The notes beneath the pieces are model-generated. The model did not search any database, was not told the DNA's origin, and was given only the letters and a program-made list of their open reading frames with translations. A program made the translations under genes and the position numbers. A stretch of DNA of 64,000 nucleotides from Actinomycetes bacterium. GTDB lineage: Bacteria > Actinomycetota > Coriobacteriia > Coriobacteriales > Eggerthellaceae. Below, piece by piece: positions 1 through 8,035 of this stretch. Within the stretch, counting starts at the first letter, position 1, and the number at the start of each line of letters is the position of its first letter. The DNA is taken from assembly GCA_023429565.1 (NCBI GenBank), contig JAEZDJ010000044.1, positions 1-64,000 of the forward strand, written 5' to 3'.

Positions 1-660
1 CGGCATGAAATCGACCTTCGAAACGTCGATTTTACCCGATATTATCTTAGGTAATAAGGCATCACGGAGCTCCGCTAAATACAGCGATTCCTGCTTGTTG
101 GCGAGGATGCAATCGAACAAAGGCTTACATTCTTCTGACAGAGTATTGAAAGTGTCAACGTTGAATGGAATGGTTAGCCTTAGGGTTTCAACAGGGCTGA
201 GGTTTGCTTGAGCCGTTCCCTTGGCAATACCGATCATTGCATTTTGAAACGATGGTTGTCTAAACCAGAAGTACAAAGCAGCCAAGTAACCATGTTGCTT
301 TGGTTGTAAAATAGCAACTCGTTGATTTAGCAAGCAGTTGTCTTCTGCGACGATACCAACTCTGCCAACATTTCCAGTCAAAGAAAGAACTACATCTCCA
401 GACTTCAACCTACAGAAGTCCTTCATCTTTACAGGCAATTCATTGATGCATTTCGAATCAGAGCAATCAACGTTACCATCCTGAACATTCTTGATCGTCA
501 ATACCTTGAATGGTCCGTTTTCTACATACATGCTGCTTTTGAAGGCAAATCCATTTCCAAATGAAAGAATGCACCCAAGCTCCGCAGACCCTCCAGTGTC
601 TATGGCATATTCGCTGACAAGCAATTGACCAAGCTGTTCTAAATAATCATTTAGCTGCAT
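1..660 (-). CDS. hsdS: Type I restriction specificity subunit HsdS, single-TRD form, partial
   Basis: The 220 codons read here encode one target-recognition domain followed by the typical HsdS end, with LRDALLPKIISGKI near the window edge; the gene continues beyond base 1. HsdS subunits select the DNA target of type I methylase/nuclease complexes and normally have two recognition domains in about 400 residues. Here an in-frame TAG lies seven codons upstream of the ATG at 660, so the protein begins at the central spacer helix (MQLNDYLEQLGQLL) and has only the second half. No clear Shine-Dalgarno precedes the ATG. It may be a half-size subunit that dimerises, a silent cassette for recombination with another hsdS, or a truncated gene. 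The neighbouring GIY-YIG/DUF4357 gene diverges from it. The family is clear; the functional state is not. Confidence 0.8.
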   Translation of the reverse strand, partial: MQLNDYLEQLGQLLVSEYAIDTGGSAELGCILSFGNGFAFKSSMYVENGPFKVLTIKNVQDGNVDCSDSKCINELPVKMKDFCRLKSGDVVLSLTGNVGRVGIVAEDNCLLNQRVAILQPKQHGYLAALYFWFRQPSFQNAMIGIAKGTAQANLSPVETLRLTIPFNVDTFNTLSEECKPLFDCILANKQESLYLAELRDALLPKIISGKIDVSKVDFMP

Positions 661-765
661 AAGCAGAGACAAAAGCAGCTAACACAATAATATCTGCCTT
701 GGGATACAATAATTATATTTAAGACATCAACAAGACAACGCAAAATATGCTCAGGTGGGAATAAT

Positions 766-1617
766 ATGAAACGAAGCATCAACCTATTACTAATTGATGG
801 AAACGCTACGGGCTGTTGGAAGGGCGAGTTCTCCAATAGGACTTTGGTTGCTTATCGTATGTCCCGACAGCAGTTGGTTGGCGGTTATGAAAGCCGTCCC
901 GAGTTTGGTTCCTCAGGGGTATACATTCTTTTTGGACAAAATGATGATGGTGATCCATTAGCCTATATTGGTGAGGCAGAAGACGGCATGAAAAGGGTCC
1001 GTCAGCACCTCAATGACGGGAAAGATTTTTGGACTGAATTTATACTATTCGTAAAGTCCGATAATAAACTCAACAAGGCGCATGTTCGCTATCTTGAAGA
1101 TAGGCTTATCAAGCAGGCGCAGTCTGCTGGTCGATACGAGTTAGATAACGGAATGAGCTCCCCCTCGGCGTCGCTTTCTGAAAATGATGAGGCCGACATG
1201 CAAGAGCTGCTGGATGATATTCAATTAATGACTGGTGTCCTGGGTCAGAAGATATTTGAACCTGTTGCTCAACGAAACATCCAGGACAAAACCAGCCCAA
1301 GCTACTCTCTGAAAGTCGGAAAGGCAAACGCTCAAGGGGATGTGACGTCGGACGGATTTGTTGTTTACGCTGGCGCTACGTTCGGGCCAGAGGTGTCGCC
1401 CTCATTGGGAAATGGTTACTTGGCTTTGCGAGAAAAACTTTTTGACGATCAAGTGGTAGATGCGAATTACATTTTGCAGAAAGATCAACTGTTCGGTTCT
1501 TCTTCTGCCGCTGCTGCTGTAATCTTGGGTTACAACGTTAGCGGTCCGCAAAAGTGGGTCGATGGCCATGGCGTTTCTCTTCGTGACAATGAGACACGTG
1601 CAAGCGTTCAAGGGTAG
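766..1617 (+). CDS. GIY-YIG nuclease with C-terminal DUF4357-like domain
   Basis: A 283-residue protein. Residues about 45-110 have a GIY-YIG core (GVYILFGQ, then AYIGEAEDG, then RVRQHL and a conserved ED later), a fold that cuts DNA using a Tyr, an Arg and a metal-binding Glu. The C-terminal part (about 200-275, GFVVYAGATFG then SSSAAAAVILG) matches the DUF4357 pattern, which usually follows this nuclease type. Proteins of this architecture are often found in or beside type I restriction loci, and here an HsdS fragment diverges immediately upstream. The start at 766 follows an AT-rich stretch and a weak GGGAAT Shine-Dalgarno. Role in restriction or element maintenance is inferred from position only. 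Confidence 0.75.
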   Translation: MKRSINLLLIDGNATGCWKGEFSNRTLVAYRMSRQQLVGGYESRPEFGSSGVYILFGQNDDGDPLAYIGEAEDGMKRVRQHLNDGKDFWTEFILFVKSDNKLNKAHVRYLEDRLIKQAQSAGRYELDNGMSSPSASLSENDEADMQELLDDIQLMTGVLGQKIFEPVAQRNIQDKTSPSYSLKVGKANAQGDVTSDGFVVYAGATFGPEVSPSLGNGYLALREKLFDDQVVDANYILQKDQLFGSSSAAAAVILGYNVSGPQKWVDGHGVSLRDNETRASVQG

Positions 1618-1740
1618 CTATAGCTTGTAGCCTTTTCGTAGGTTTCCATTACCTCCTGAAATGCGTCTACGCCCGTTGGCATTCCTTTTAGTCTCATACG
1701 TTCGCATGGAACCTGTCGCGTACACAAGGGCCGTGAAAAC

Positions 1741-1777
1741 CTTCTCAAAGTTTCAAAACGCGCAAAACTTTGAGAAG
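1741..1777. repeat. Perfect 13-bp inverted repeat upstream of the YraN-like gene
   Basis: Arms CTTCTCAAAGTTT (1741-1753) and its complement (1765-1777) enclose an 11-base loop. It sits in the 275-base gap between the GIY-YIG gene and the YraN-like gene. There is no downstream T-run, so it is more likely a protein-binding site or leader hairpin than a terminator. Confidence 0.6.
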
Positions 1778-1892
1778 CTCATGCCCTTAAGGGTTTCACT
1801 TTCCCCCTTGCATACCAGCCAGAACCCACGCGTTCATCCGAGCCACAAGGCACGCTCAAAGGGAGCAGCCACAAAAGCTCAGGAGGCACATC

Positions 1893-2255
1893 ATGGAAAC
1901 CATCAACGACAAGGCAATGCGCGGCATCAGCACCTACCTTACCCGTCGCGGCTTCGACATCATCGAAGAAGGCTGGGCGCACGGCAAGGACAGCATCGAC
2001 CTCATCGCCCGTGATGGCGAGGACCTGGTCTTCGTCACCACCAGGATCGCCGAAGGTGGCAGCGACATCCCCGCTGAGAAGGTAAACCGCAAGTCGCTCG
2101 AACGCGTGGCAGCCGCCTACCTGGCAGCAAACCTCGACCTGCCCGAAGGCAGCGTCCGCTTCGACGTCGTGAGCATGCTCATCCTAGGCGAGTCCAGGGC
2201 ACTACTCCGCCACCACCGCTCGGCATTGAGCGATTCCGGCACCACGGAGGTTTAA
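1893..2255 (+). CDS. YraN/UPF0102-like protein with altered nuclease motif
   Basis: A 120-residue protein with the YraN-type layout: an N-terminal helix ending in a YLTRRGFDI strand, then DSIDLIARDGEDLVFVTTR, then a helical C-terminal half (RVAAAYLAANLDL and FDVVSM). YraN proteins have a Holliday-junction-resolvase-like fold in which a Glu and Lys in a FVEVK strand complete the metal site. Here that strand reads FVTTR, so both residues are replaced and the protein is probably catalytically inactive or binds DNA only. A strong AGGAGG lies seven bases before the ATG. A terminator follows directly, so it is monocistronic. It belongs to the mobilizable element; its job there is unknown. Confidence 0.65.
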   Translation: METINDKAMRGISTYLTRRGFDIIEEGWAHGKDSIDLIARDGEDLVFVTTRIAEGGSDIPAEKVNRKSLERVAAAYLAANLDLPEGSVRFDVVSMLILGESRALLRHHRSALSDSGTTEV

Positions 2256-2279
2256 CCCTCCTGGCACCTACCGGGTGCG

Positions 2280-2312
2280 AGCCCGCAGCCCTCACGGGTT
2301 GCGGGCTTTTTT
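2280..2312 (+). terminator. Rho-independent terminator of the YraN-like gene
   Basis: An 8-bp stem (AGCCCGCA / TGCGGGCT) is followed by a run of six T. It begins 25 bases after the stop codon at 2255. Confidence 0.85.
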
Positions 2313-2339
2313 CATGCTCGCTACTGCCACGCGTGCATT

Positions 2340-2766
2340 GGGGAAGCGATTGCACGCTTCCCCAAACCCCATGTGCATCAAAGGGCTTGGCCCTTTGAAA
2401 ACCCTATTCCGTGCTTCCGGTGACGGTTGTGACGGTAATGACGGCTAGCGCGCCATGACCCCCGTTTGCGTCATCGTCATGCAGCCGGCATCGATGATCC
2501 TTCCCACCACGAACACCCTCATGCAGATAAGTTGGGTCTGCAGTTCGGCCAACCGAAGTGGAAAGCCTCACCTCGGCCGCCAGCTTGGCGTTCCGCCAAG
2601 GGTTGCCGCCCTATCGGCGGCAACCGCCGCTACGCTACAGCGGACAATTCGCTGGATTGTCCGCCTGCGCTTCGCTCTCGCTGCGTCTGCGGCAAACGTG
2701 CCACTGGCACCTTTGCCTCCGCCTTCGCTCACGCCGCCATCCATCGGTGAAGCGTGCCACTGGCAC
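2340..2766. repeat. Hairpin-rich non-coding region of the mobilizable element
   Basis: The roughly 800 bases from 2313 to 3107 hold no gene with a credible start or codon pattern; overlapping open frames on both strands look like GC-rich noise. Instead there is a series of perfect inverted repeats: 2340-2363 (GGGGAAGCG arms), 2378-2398 (TCAAAGGGC), 2584-2600 (CTTGGCG), 2601-2625 (GGTTGCCGCC), 2640-2664 (GCGGACAAT), and two copies of the palindrome GTGCCACTGGCAC at 2698-2710 and 2754-2766. This density is characteristic of oriT flanks, single-strand origins or other sites acting as ssDNA. It lies directly before the putative nick region and relaxase. Confidence 0.65.
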
Positions 2767-2884
2767 CCTGTCACCGACTGGTCGGCTCTCGCAGCATGGC
2801 AGATGAGCACGGCGGGAATCGCTCTGGTGACGTCGCGTTTCCCTGGTACGCATCTGCCGCTGCTCACAGTGATTGCAAGATGTG

Positions 2885-2940
2885 TGTAGGTACGTACAAA
2901 TCGTCCTTCGGTCGGTTTGTACGTACCTACAATCTTGCCC
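2885..2940 (+). other. Putative origin of transfer (oriT), IncP/MOBP-like
   Basis: A perfect 16-bp inverted repeat (2885-2900 and 2916-2931, core GTAGGTACGTACAAA, 15-base loop) is followed at once by AATCTTGCCC. In IncP plasmids the nick lies a few bases after the relaxosome inverted repeat in ATCCTG/C; ATCTTGCCC here differs from ATCCTGCCC at one base, placing a predicted nick between 2937 and 2938. The relaxase gene lies next to it at 3108-3992 and is MOBP-like, and MobC and a coupling protein follow in the same operon. The assignment is by pattern only. Confidence 0.6.
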
Positions 2941-3048
2941 TGTGGGGCCTGCTCGCCAGCTTCCGCGTACCTGCTGCACGTGGGTCTGCCTGCGCCAACC
3001 GCTAGGCTTCCGCGCCGCATTCGCGACGTGGTTCCTGCGGCAAAATCA

Positions 3049-3083
3049 AGCACCGCCCGGGCCCCTGAACCCAGGCGGTGCTT
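3049..3083 (-). terminator. Probable terminator of the relaxase operon
   Basis: Inverted repeat AAGCACCGCC (3049-3058) and GGCGGTGCTT (3074-3083) with a 15-base loop, 24 bases past the relaxase stop. On the minus strand it is followed by TTGATTTTG, a weak U-tract. Confidence 0.55.
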
Positions 3084-3107
3084 TGCCCTCAACGCTGTTT
3101 AGTACGT

Positions 3108-3992
3108 TTATCGCTCGAGCCCCTCATCCATGCTGCGCACCATGAAGCGAGCGGCATTGATGCCAAGCCCTTTGGCGATACCGGGCATGCTGTAGCCACG
3201 ACCGAGCTTGTATCCCCGGCATTTGGTGCCGGTGCTCTTGCGCTCGAACGAGAAATCCTTGCCGTTCTCCGTCACGGACATCTTCACGCCCTTGGCGCCA
3301 AGCGCCTGCGCCAACGCACGCGGCTTGTTGGCGGTTTCAGGCTGTGCCTTCACCTCGGACACCGAGGCGCGGATGGCATCACGCATATAGCTCTTATCGC
3401 TGCGAACACCACGGGCTGCCATCTCCTTTTCGGCGCGTGAGGGCTGGCGAGCGTGAACGCGGCTGTTGCGCTCTCCCTCGCGCATTTGCGCTAGGCCATG
3501 CTTGCGATCCATGTCGCGTACGGCATTTGCACGCTCGATCTTGGCATTCTTGCTGCGGCCTTCGTTCAGGCGGTTGCCCGTTTCCAAGTCGGTGCGGTTG
3601 ATGCCGATATGCACGGCGTAGCGGTCGGTTCCGTCGGCTGCGCAGTGCTCCTGGTGCAACACCCAAACCGCCTCCTGGTTGGGATAGCGCGTGCTGACAT
3701 ATTCCTTCGCATATTCCATGCACTTTTCTGGCGTCATCTTTCCGCCGTTGCAGGAGCATTCGTCTGGATTGAATCCAAGAACCTGGTGATACATCACGGT
3801 GTTGGCGGCACCTGCCCGGCTCGGCGCGTCATGGCCGTAAGCAGCGCGCGTGCGGGCCATCTCAGCCTCCCACTTCTCTTCGTTCGACAGGTTCTGCGAC
3901 CCGCGCGCAAGGGCGCGCTCATCGTTGAGGTACTTGCCCAGATTGCTGGCATGCCCTGCGGTCGTTACGCTCACTTGCTTTATCGCTGTCAT
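3108..3992 (-). CDS. MOBP-type relaxase
   Basis: A 294-residue relaxase that would nick oriT and carry the strand covalently on a tyrosine. The N-terminal part has the YLNDERA segment with a candidate catalytic Tyr near residue 21, then the metal-binding HUH-type region VLHQEHCAADGTDRYAVHIG followed by INRTD, typical of MOBP/VirD2-like enzymes. The C-terminal third (about 215-294) is a small extra domain ending in a basic YKLGRGYSMPGIAKGLG stretch. The ATG at 3992 is preferred over the GTG at 4001 because AGGTGG lies nine bases upstream of it. It follows the coupling-protein gene by 15 bases and reads toward oriT. It lacks the long C-terminal helicase or primase region of self-transmissible relaxases, fitting a mobilizable element. 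Confidence 0.85.
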   Translation of the reverse strand: MTAIKQVSVTTAGHASNLGKYLNDERALARGSQNLSNEEKWEAEMARTRAAYGHDAPSRAGAANTVMYHQVLGFNPDECSCNGGKMTPEKCMEYAKEYVSTRYPNQEAVWVLHQEHCAADGTDRYAVHIGINRTDLETGNRLNEGRSKNAKIERANAVRDMDRKHGLAQMREGERNSRVHARQPSRAEKEMAARGVRSDKSYMRDAIRASVSEVKAQPETANKPRALAQALGAKGVKMSVTENGKDFSFERKSTGTKCRGYKLGRGYSMPGIAKGLGINAARFMVRSMDEGLER

Positions 3993-4007
3993 CGCCAACA
4001 CCCACCT

Positions 4008-5900
4008 TTATTCATCCCACGCAGCGAACTCGTCTTCTGCGACTTCTTCGATACGCATTTCGTCGGTTTTCGAGGCATTGAAGTCAGGTGTCCAAGCAGT
4101 AACTTCAATCGACTTCTTGCTGGCTTCGGCTTCAATCTGGTCTAACGATTTCGAGATGACGGCACGCTCGAACTCCTTGCTCCCCAAAGTGCCGAAGTGC
4201 TTTGCCGTGAAGGTCTTGCTGACCTCGCACATGGGGATTTCAAACTTACCCGCCGGATTGCCGCTTGACGCGCTTCGCACCACCAGCACGCCATCTTTGA
4301 AAGGATTGCGCTCCAGAATGTCTCCTACGGGCCATACAGGAACCTCATGTTCCGAGAACCCTTCGTTGCTGCTAGTGCTTCCCGTACCGCCCTTAGATTG
4401 CCCTGTGTTGCGCGTATTGACGGTCTTATGCCCGCCAAGCGTCTCGAAGTAGCGCGCATCAAGGTCGCTTCCGGCGCGGTAGAGGGCCTTCGCGTCGCAG
4501 TTTGCCAGGATGGCGTCCTTGCCGTCTTCTTTCGAGGTCTTGTACTGGTCGTAGCCGGAAAAGCTCTGCGTGTACATGACGTAATGGAGGCTGTACTTGC
4601 GCGCATTCTCAATGGCGTGGACGAGGTCGAAGCGGGGAACGCTATGCCATTCGTCGCCGATGACCCAACAGGGGCGAAGGTTGCGCCGCTTCCCCAAGCG
4701 CTGCGTCTCCGCCCAATGCTGCGCAAAGAAAAGCGCTGCTATTCGATTCGTCGGGGAACCGGGGCCTAGCGTGTGAATGAACACTGCGCTTTGCGTTTTG
4801 GAAATGGCGTCGATGTCGATCTCGGATGCTGACAACAGCCAGCGCATGTTGATGCTCGTGTACGGCTGAAGGCCGTCATGCAACGAAGCGAGGATAGAGC
4901 TCTCGAGCTTTCCCTCAGAGGAAAGAAACGTCGCAGCCATGGTGAGTGCCGGACTGTCTGCCCCGAAAGAGCGAAGCCAATCCTTGATAACGGCTGCGCC
5001 GCTCACTGTTCCCTCGAGAATCGTCTTTACGACGCTCCAGATATGGCGCTGAGCATCGGGGATATCCTCATGGGTGGAAACGACGTATGCAGTTGCGCTG
5101 AACACGCCACCGGCGGCGTTCACGAAGATGTCGTTTTCGTTTCCCTGCGAAGGGAAGAGCACGGCACCCGTTTCGCGGGCACGCGCTTCAGCGCTCGGCT
5201 CGTCGCCCGAAGCGTAGAGGTCGGAGATGAGCTTGAGGGGATTGAACCGAAAGCCCTGGCGGGGGTTCTCGAGGTCGAGAAGGGCTACGTTGTAGCCGCG
5301 CGACCGCAGGCACGTATTCGTCGTGATGAAGATCTCCAACGAGGGGTCGGTGACAAGGAGGTTGTTGTTTTTGGCGAAGGTCAGGGCGTCGATGGTTGGG
5401 TAAACGCTGCCTCGCGTCTTGCCCGCCCCGCTGGGTGCGCAGATGGCAGCATGGATGCAGGGGATGATTAGTGATTTTCCATGGATAGTGCCGAGTGCCA
5501 CGCCTTCGGCGGGCTTGCCTTCGCCGTTCCAGGCGCAGTTCATGCTTGCGATCTTCGCCTTGCTGGTAATTGCCTGCTGTTTCCCCAGAATGCCGCCATC
5601 GATCTCACGCGGCGGATGCTTTGCCCGGTTATACAGAAGGGCTAGTGCGAGCATGCAAGAGGATACTAGCACCCAGGCAAGAAGTGCGCCCAGGTTCGAG
5701 AAGGATGAGAAAAGCACTGCTAGGGAGCCAAGGTAGGCACCCAACGGGTCGCCGCCCTTGAAAAACGCTTCGACGACGGGAATCGTCGGCAGCTGCCTTG
5801 CGCTTAAGCTGACGAGAACAGGCACCCCGAAGGGTGCCAGCGCTACCGCAAGGGCAAGCACCAGCACCGCATCGATGGCAAGCTTCTGGAACTTATTCAT
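4008..5900 (-). CDS. VirD4/TraG-type coupling protein
   Basis: A 630-residue inner-membrane ATPase that links relaxosome to a type IV secretion channel. The N-terminal 100 residues contain two or three membrane segments (LVLALAVALAPFGVPVLV, and a second near SLAVLFSS). The Walker A is APSGAGKTRG near residue 155 and a Walker B-like CWVIGDEWHS lies further on, as in TraG/VirD4 proteins. The start at 5900 overlaps the end of the upstream gene (ATGAATAA), pointing to translational coupling; an in-frame ATG 14 codons earlier lacks a ribosome site. No VirB4 or other secretion component is present, so the element probably borrows a helper channel. Confidence 0.85.
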   Translation of the reverse strand: MNKFQKLAIDAVLVLALAVALAPFGVPVLVSLSARQLPTIPVVEAFFKGGDPLGAYLGSLAVLFSSFSNLGALLAWVLVSSCMLALALLYNRAKHPPREIDGGILGKQQAITSKAKIASMNCAWNGEGKPAEGVALGTIHGKSLIIPCIHAAICAPSGAGKTRGSVYPTIDALTFAKNNNLLVTDPSLEIFITTNTCLRSRGYNVALLDLENPRQGFRFNPLKLISDLYASGDEPSAEARARETGAVLFPSQGNENDIFVNAAGGVFSATAYVVSTHEDIPDAQRHIWSVVKTILEGTVSGAAVIKDWLRSFGADSPALTMAATFLSSEGKLESSILASLHDGLQPYTSINMRWLLSASEIDIDAISKTQSAVFIHTLGPGSPTNRIAALFFAQHWAETQRLGKRRNLRPCWVIGDEWHSVPRFDLVHAIENARKYSLHYVMYTQSFSGYDQYKTSKEDGKDAILANCDAKALYRAGSDLDARYFETLGGHKTVNTRNTGQSKGGTGSTSSNEGFSEHEVPVWPVGDILERNPFKDGVLVVRSASSGNPAGKFEIPMCEVSKTFTAKHFGTLGSKEFERAVISKSLDQIEAEASKKSIEVTAWTPDFNASKTDEMRIEEVAEDEFAAWDE

Positions 5901-6327
5901 CCCCGCTGCCAATCGCCTTCGGAGCGCGGATGACCTTAGCATCGAAGGGATAGTCTTCGTAGGGGCTGTCGCTCAGGTCGGGGAGCTTGAACACGCCAAC
6001 GCAGGGAGCATCGGCTACCTCATGCAGGTTATCGATGCGGCCATCGTCGCCGTAAACCGGCTCAACCTCCATATCGATGATGTGGTAGAGCTTGGGCCAC
6101 ATGGAAGCGGCGGTCTTGCGGATGAGGTCGTGCTCTTCGGCTGAAATCGCATCGCCCATGCAGTAGTAGAGGAAATGCGGGGCGTTGTAGCGTGCTCCGT
6201 GCTTTACTTCGACAACGTGCGCGCTATGCGCTGTCGCTGCGCTTTCGGGGTTGATGACGAACCATTCGTCGGGAAACTCAACTACATCGCGGTTGGCGAT
6301 TTCTGCGAGATGCATGTTTGCGGTCAT
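5893..6327 (-). CDS. Hypothetical protein of the mobilization operon
   Basis: A 144-residue acidic soluble protein that I do not recognise. It has no membrane segment or signal peptide. It reads FPDEWFVINPESAA then a conserved-looking ARYNAPHFLYYCMG segment and an acidic C-terminus (DLSDSPYEDYPFDA). GGAGCC lies seven bases before the ATG. It lies between mobC and the coupling-protein gene and overlaps the latter's start by eight bases, so it is expressed with the transfer genes. A relaxosome accessory or coupling-protein partner would fit, but this is positional inference. Confidence 0.6.
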   Translation of the reverse strand: MTANMHLAEIANRDVVEFPDEWFVINPESAATAHSAHVVEVKHGARYNAPHFLYYCMGDAISAEEHDLIRKTAASMWPKLYHIIDMEVEPVYGDDGRIDNLHEVADAPCVGVFKLPDLSDSPYEDYPFDAKVIRAPKAIGSGDE

Positions 6328-6351
6328 TTTAAGGCTCCAATCTGCGCGCAG

Positions 6352-6693
6352 CTAGATGCTGTTTCGCGCGTCGGTTATAAGTTTTGTGATCGCTTCTGAG
6401 CTTGCTTCGATGCACGCAAGCGAGCGGCGTAGCTCGGGGAGAAGCTCCTCGGGCCTGTGCCTTGAATTGACGACGTAGGCGACCTGGTTCACGTTGGTAG
6501 CGGCTCCCTTCAGGTTGCGCAGCATGTCCTTGAGCACGTCGTCGTCAACGATGATCGTGGGCCCGTCGCGCTCGTGCAGTGCCGTGCGGCGCAGGTACTC
6601 GGAAATGGAGAACCCCGCCTGCTTGGCGCGTGATGCGATTCGGCCGTACTCGCTGGGGGTGACGCGGATGTTGATGCGGTTCATGTTCGACAT
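6352..6693 (-). CDS. mobC: MobC-type relaxosome accessory protein
   Basis: A 113-residue protein with an N-terminal ribbon-helix-helix (INIRVTPSEYGRIASRAKQA then SISEYLRRTAL), followed by the MobC helix region (LKDMLRNLKGAATNVNQVAY) containing the conserved N-x-N-Q. MobC proteins bind near oriT and help the relaxase open the strands. AAAGGA lies seven bases upstream of the ATG. It sits in the same minus-strand operon as the coupling protein and relaxase. Its probable target is the inverted repeat at 2885-2931. Confidence 0.85.
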   Translation of the reverse strand: MSNMNRINIRVTPSEYGRIASRAKQAGFSISEYLRRTALHERDGPTIIVDDDVLKDMLRNLKGAATNVNQVAYVVNSRHRPEELLPELRRSLACIEASSEAITKLITDARNSI

Positions 6694-6717
6694 AGCGGTC
6701 CTTTCTGCGAGAAGCCA

Positions 6718-7584
6718 TCAGCTGAACAAGTGCAGCTCTGGCGTGTAGGAAAGCTGGATGGTCATGCCCGAGCGTCCGGAGCGGTTCTTGGCCACCTCGA
6801 CGTCGATGGGCTTGGATGCCATAAGCGCGCTGTTTGATGCAGAAGGCTTGATCACCAGGGCGATGTCGGCGGCATGGGAGATATGCGCGCTGCCACGGAA
6901 GCTGCCATCTTTTGCCATCGATGACAAGACGATGACGGGCGTCTCGTCGATGTGGGCCATGGCGGCCAGGTGACGCGCAAGGTAATCCAGCGTGTCGGTT
7001 GACGTGGTTCCATGGTCGTTGCCGGCCGTGAACTCCTGCAGGTAGTCGATCGCCACTGCAGGTGCCACCCCTGTCACCGCTTTTTGAGTAGCCACAACCG
7101 CGCGCAGGTCCTCGACCGTCAGGAACTTCTCGACCTCGATGGCCTGCGCTGCCGCATCGGCGAACATGATGTTGTTGCCAATCGAGTACAGGTTGTTGGC
7201 TGTCCAGGCAAGACGCTGGGTAAGTTCCATGTTGGTTGGGCTGTTGCGAATCTGCTGCTCGGTTAGCGCACGCGTGCTGTCGGCCTTGCCGGCGGTGCAT
7301 GACAGCAGGCGTAGGAACAGCTGCTTCTTCGACAACTCGAACGACACGTAGATGACGGGGCGAAGCTGCGCGATGGCTGCCGTGAGGTTGATGGCAAGGT
7401 CGGTCTTGCCAGCGCCGGGAACGCCGCCGATGACGACCAGCTCGTCGTTGAGGCCGCCGTTGAGCACCTCATCGAGCGGAGCGATGCCAGTCGGGCATGG
7501 CGGCTGCTGCGCTGCCAGCAATGCATCCAAATCCTCTAGCATCTCGTTGCACGAGGTCAGCGGAAAATGGCTAGCGGGCATCAT
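6718..7584 (-). CDS. DnaB-like RecA-fold ATPase
   Basis: A 288-residue protein matching only the C-terminal ATPase domain of replicative helicase DnaB. It has TGIAPLDEVLNGGL, Walker A GGVPGAGKT near residue 57, VIYVSFELSKKQL, Walker B AIDYLQEF near 180, and a final KNRSGRSG finger-like segment. The N-terminal DnaB domain is absent. Such short DnaB_C proteins occur on mobile elements and may unwind or load at the element's own origin after transfer. The start overlaps the preceding small gene by 14 bases, so the two are probably coupled. Confidence 0.8.
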   Translation of the reverse strand: MMPASHFPLTSCNEMLEDLDALLAAQQPPCPTGIAPLDEVLNGGLNDELVVIGGVPGAGKTDLAINLTAAIAQLRPVIYVSFELSKKQLFLRLLSCTAGKADSTRALTEQQIRNSPTNMELTQRLAWTANNLYSIGNNIMFADAAAQAIEVEKFLTVEDLRAVVATQKAVTGVAPAVAIDYLQEFTAGNDHGTTSTDTLDYLARHLAAMAHIDETPVIVLSSMAKDGSFRGSAHISHAADIALVIKPSASNSALMASKPIDVEVAKNRSGRSGMTIQLSYTPELHLFS

Positions 7585-7780
7585 CGCGCGTCACCTGCCA
7601 ACCGTGACGGGTCTGATGGCTCTGCAATCCCAGGGCGCGCTCGAGGGCGGCGATGCGATTGAATACGCTGTCCATCAGCTCTAATAGCTGCAAGGAATCA
7701 GGTGCATTGGCCATGTCGTGTCGTTCGAGCAGGCGCTGTTCCCGTTCGAGCTGCTGCCAATAGCTACTCACGGTGCTCAC
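7571..7780 (-). CDS. Small hypothetical protein
   Basis: A 69-residue helical protein with a predicted coiled-coil stretch (YWQQLEREQRLLERHDM and LQLLELMDSVFNRIAALERAL). Start is GTG at 7780 or GTG at 7771; the latter has a better-spaced GGGGGTG. It overlaps both the excisionase-like gene upstream (17 bases) and the DnaB-like gene downstream (14 bases), so it is part of one transcript. No family recognised. Confidence 0.5.
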   Translation of the reverse strand: MSTVSSYWQQLEREQRLLERHDMANAPDSLQLLELMDSVFNRIAALERALGLQSHQTRHGWQVTRDDAR

Positions 7781-7964
7781 CCCCGTGCGGTGAGGGCGAG
7801 AGATAATCGAGGAAGGTATCGACGCGCACGCGCTTGCGGCGGTTGAGGGGAGCTAGGCAGCCAGACTCCTCCATGATCTTGTACGCGGTCGGCTTCGATA
7901 CATCCAAGGCGTTCATCACATCCTCGACACCCCAGAAGTATTGGGCGGGTTCTGCTAGCTTCAT
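7764..7964 (-). CDS. Excisionase-like helix-turn-helix protein
   Basis: A 66-residue protein with a MerR/AlpA-type winged helix: FWGVEDVMNALDVSKPTAYK is the HTH, followed by RRKRVRVDTFLDYL as the wing. Proteins of this size act as recombination directionality factors or small activators on integrative elements. AAAGGAG lies nine bases before the ATG. It is the first gene of the transfer operon and is divergent from the double-XRE regulator, with three operator-like repeats between them. Whether it assists the integrase at 10867-12087 is inferred. Confidence 0.7.
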   Translation of the reverse strand: MKLAEPAQYFWGVEDVMNALDVSKPTAYKIMEESGCLAPLNRRKRVRVDTFLDYLSPSPHGGEHRE

Positions 7965-8035
7965 TTGACTAACTCCTTTCGAAAAGCGAACTCTCGAGAT
8001 AACTGCGGTATCGTCAGGCTTGCCCGTTTAACCGT

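Noticed and set aside
2455..3145. Several overlapping frames of 80-174 codons on both strands
   Set aside because: All cross the perfect hairpins, none has a ribosome site, and their products are Arg/Ala/Ser-rich noise typical of GC-rich non-coding DNA.
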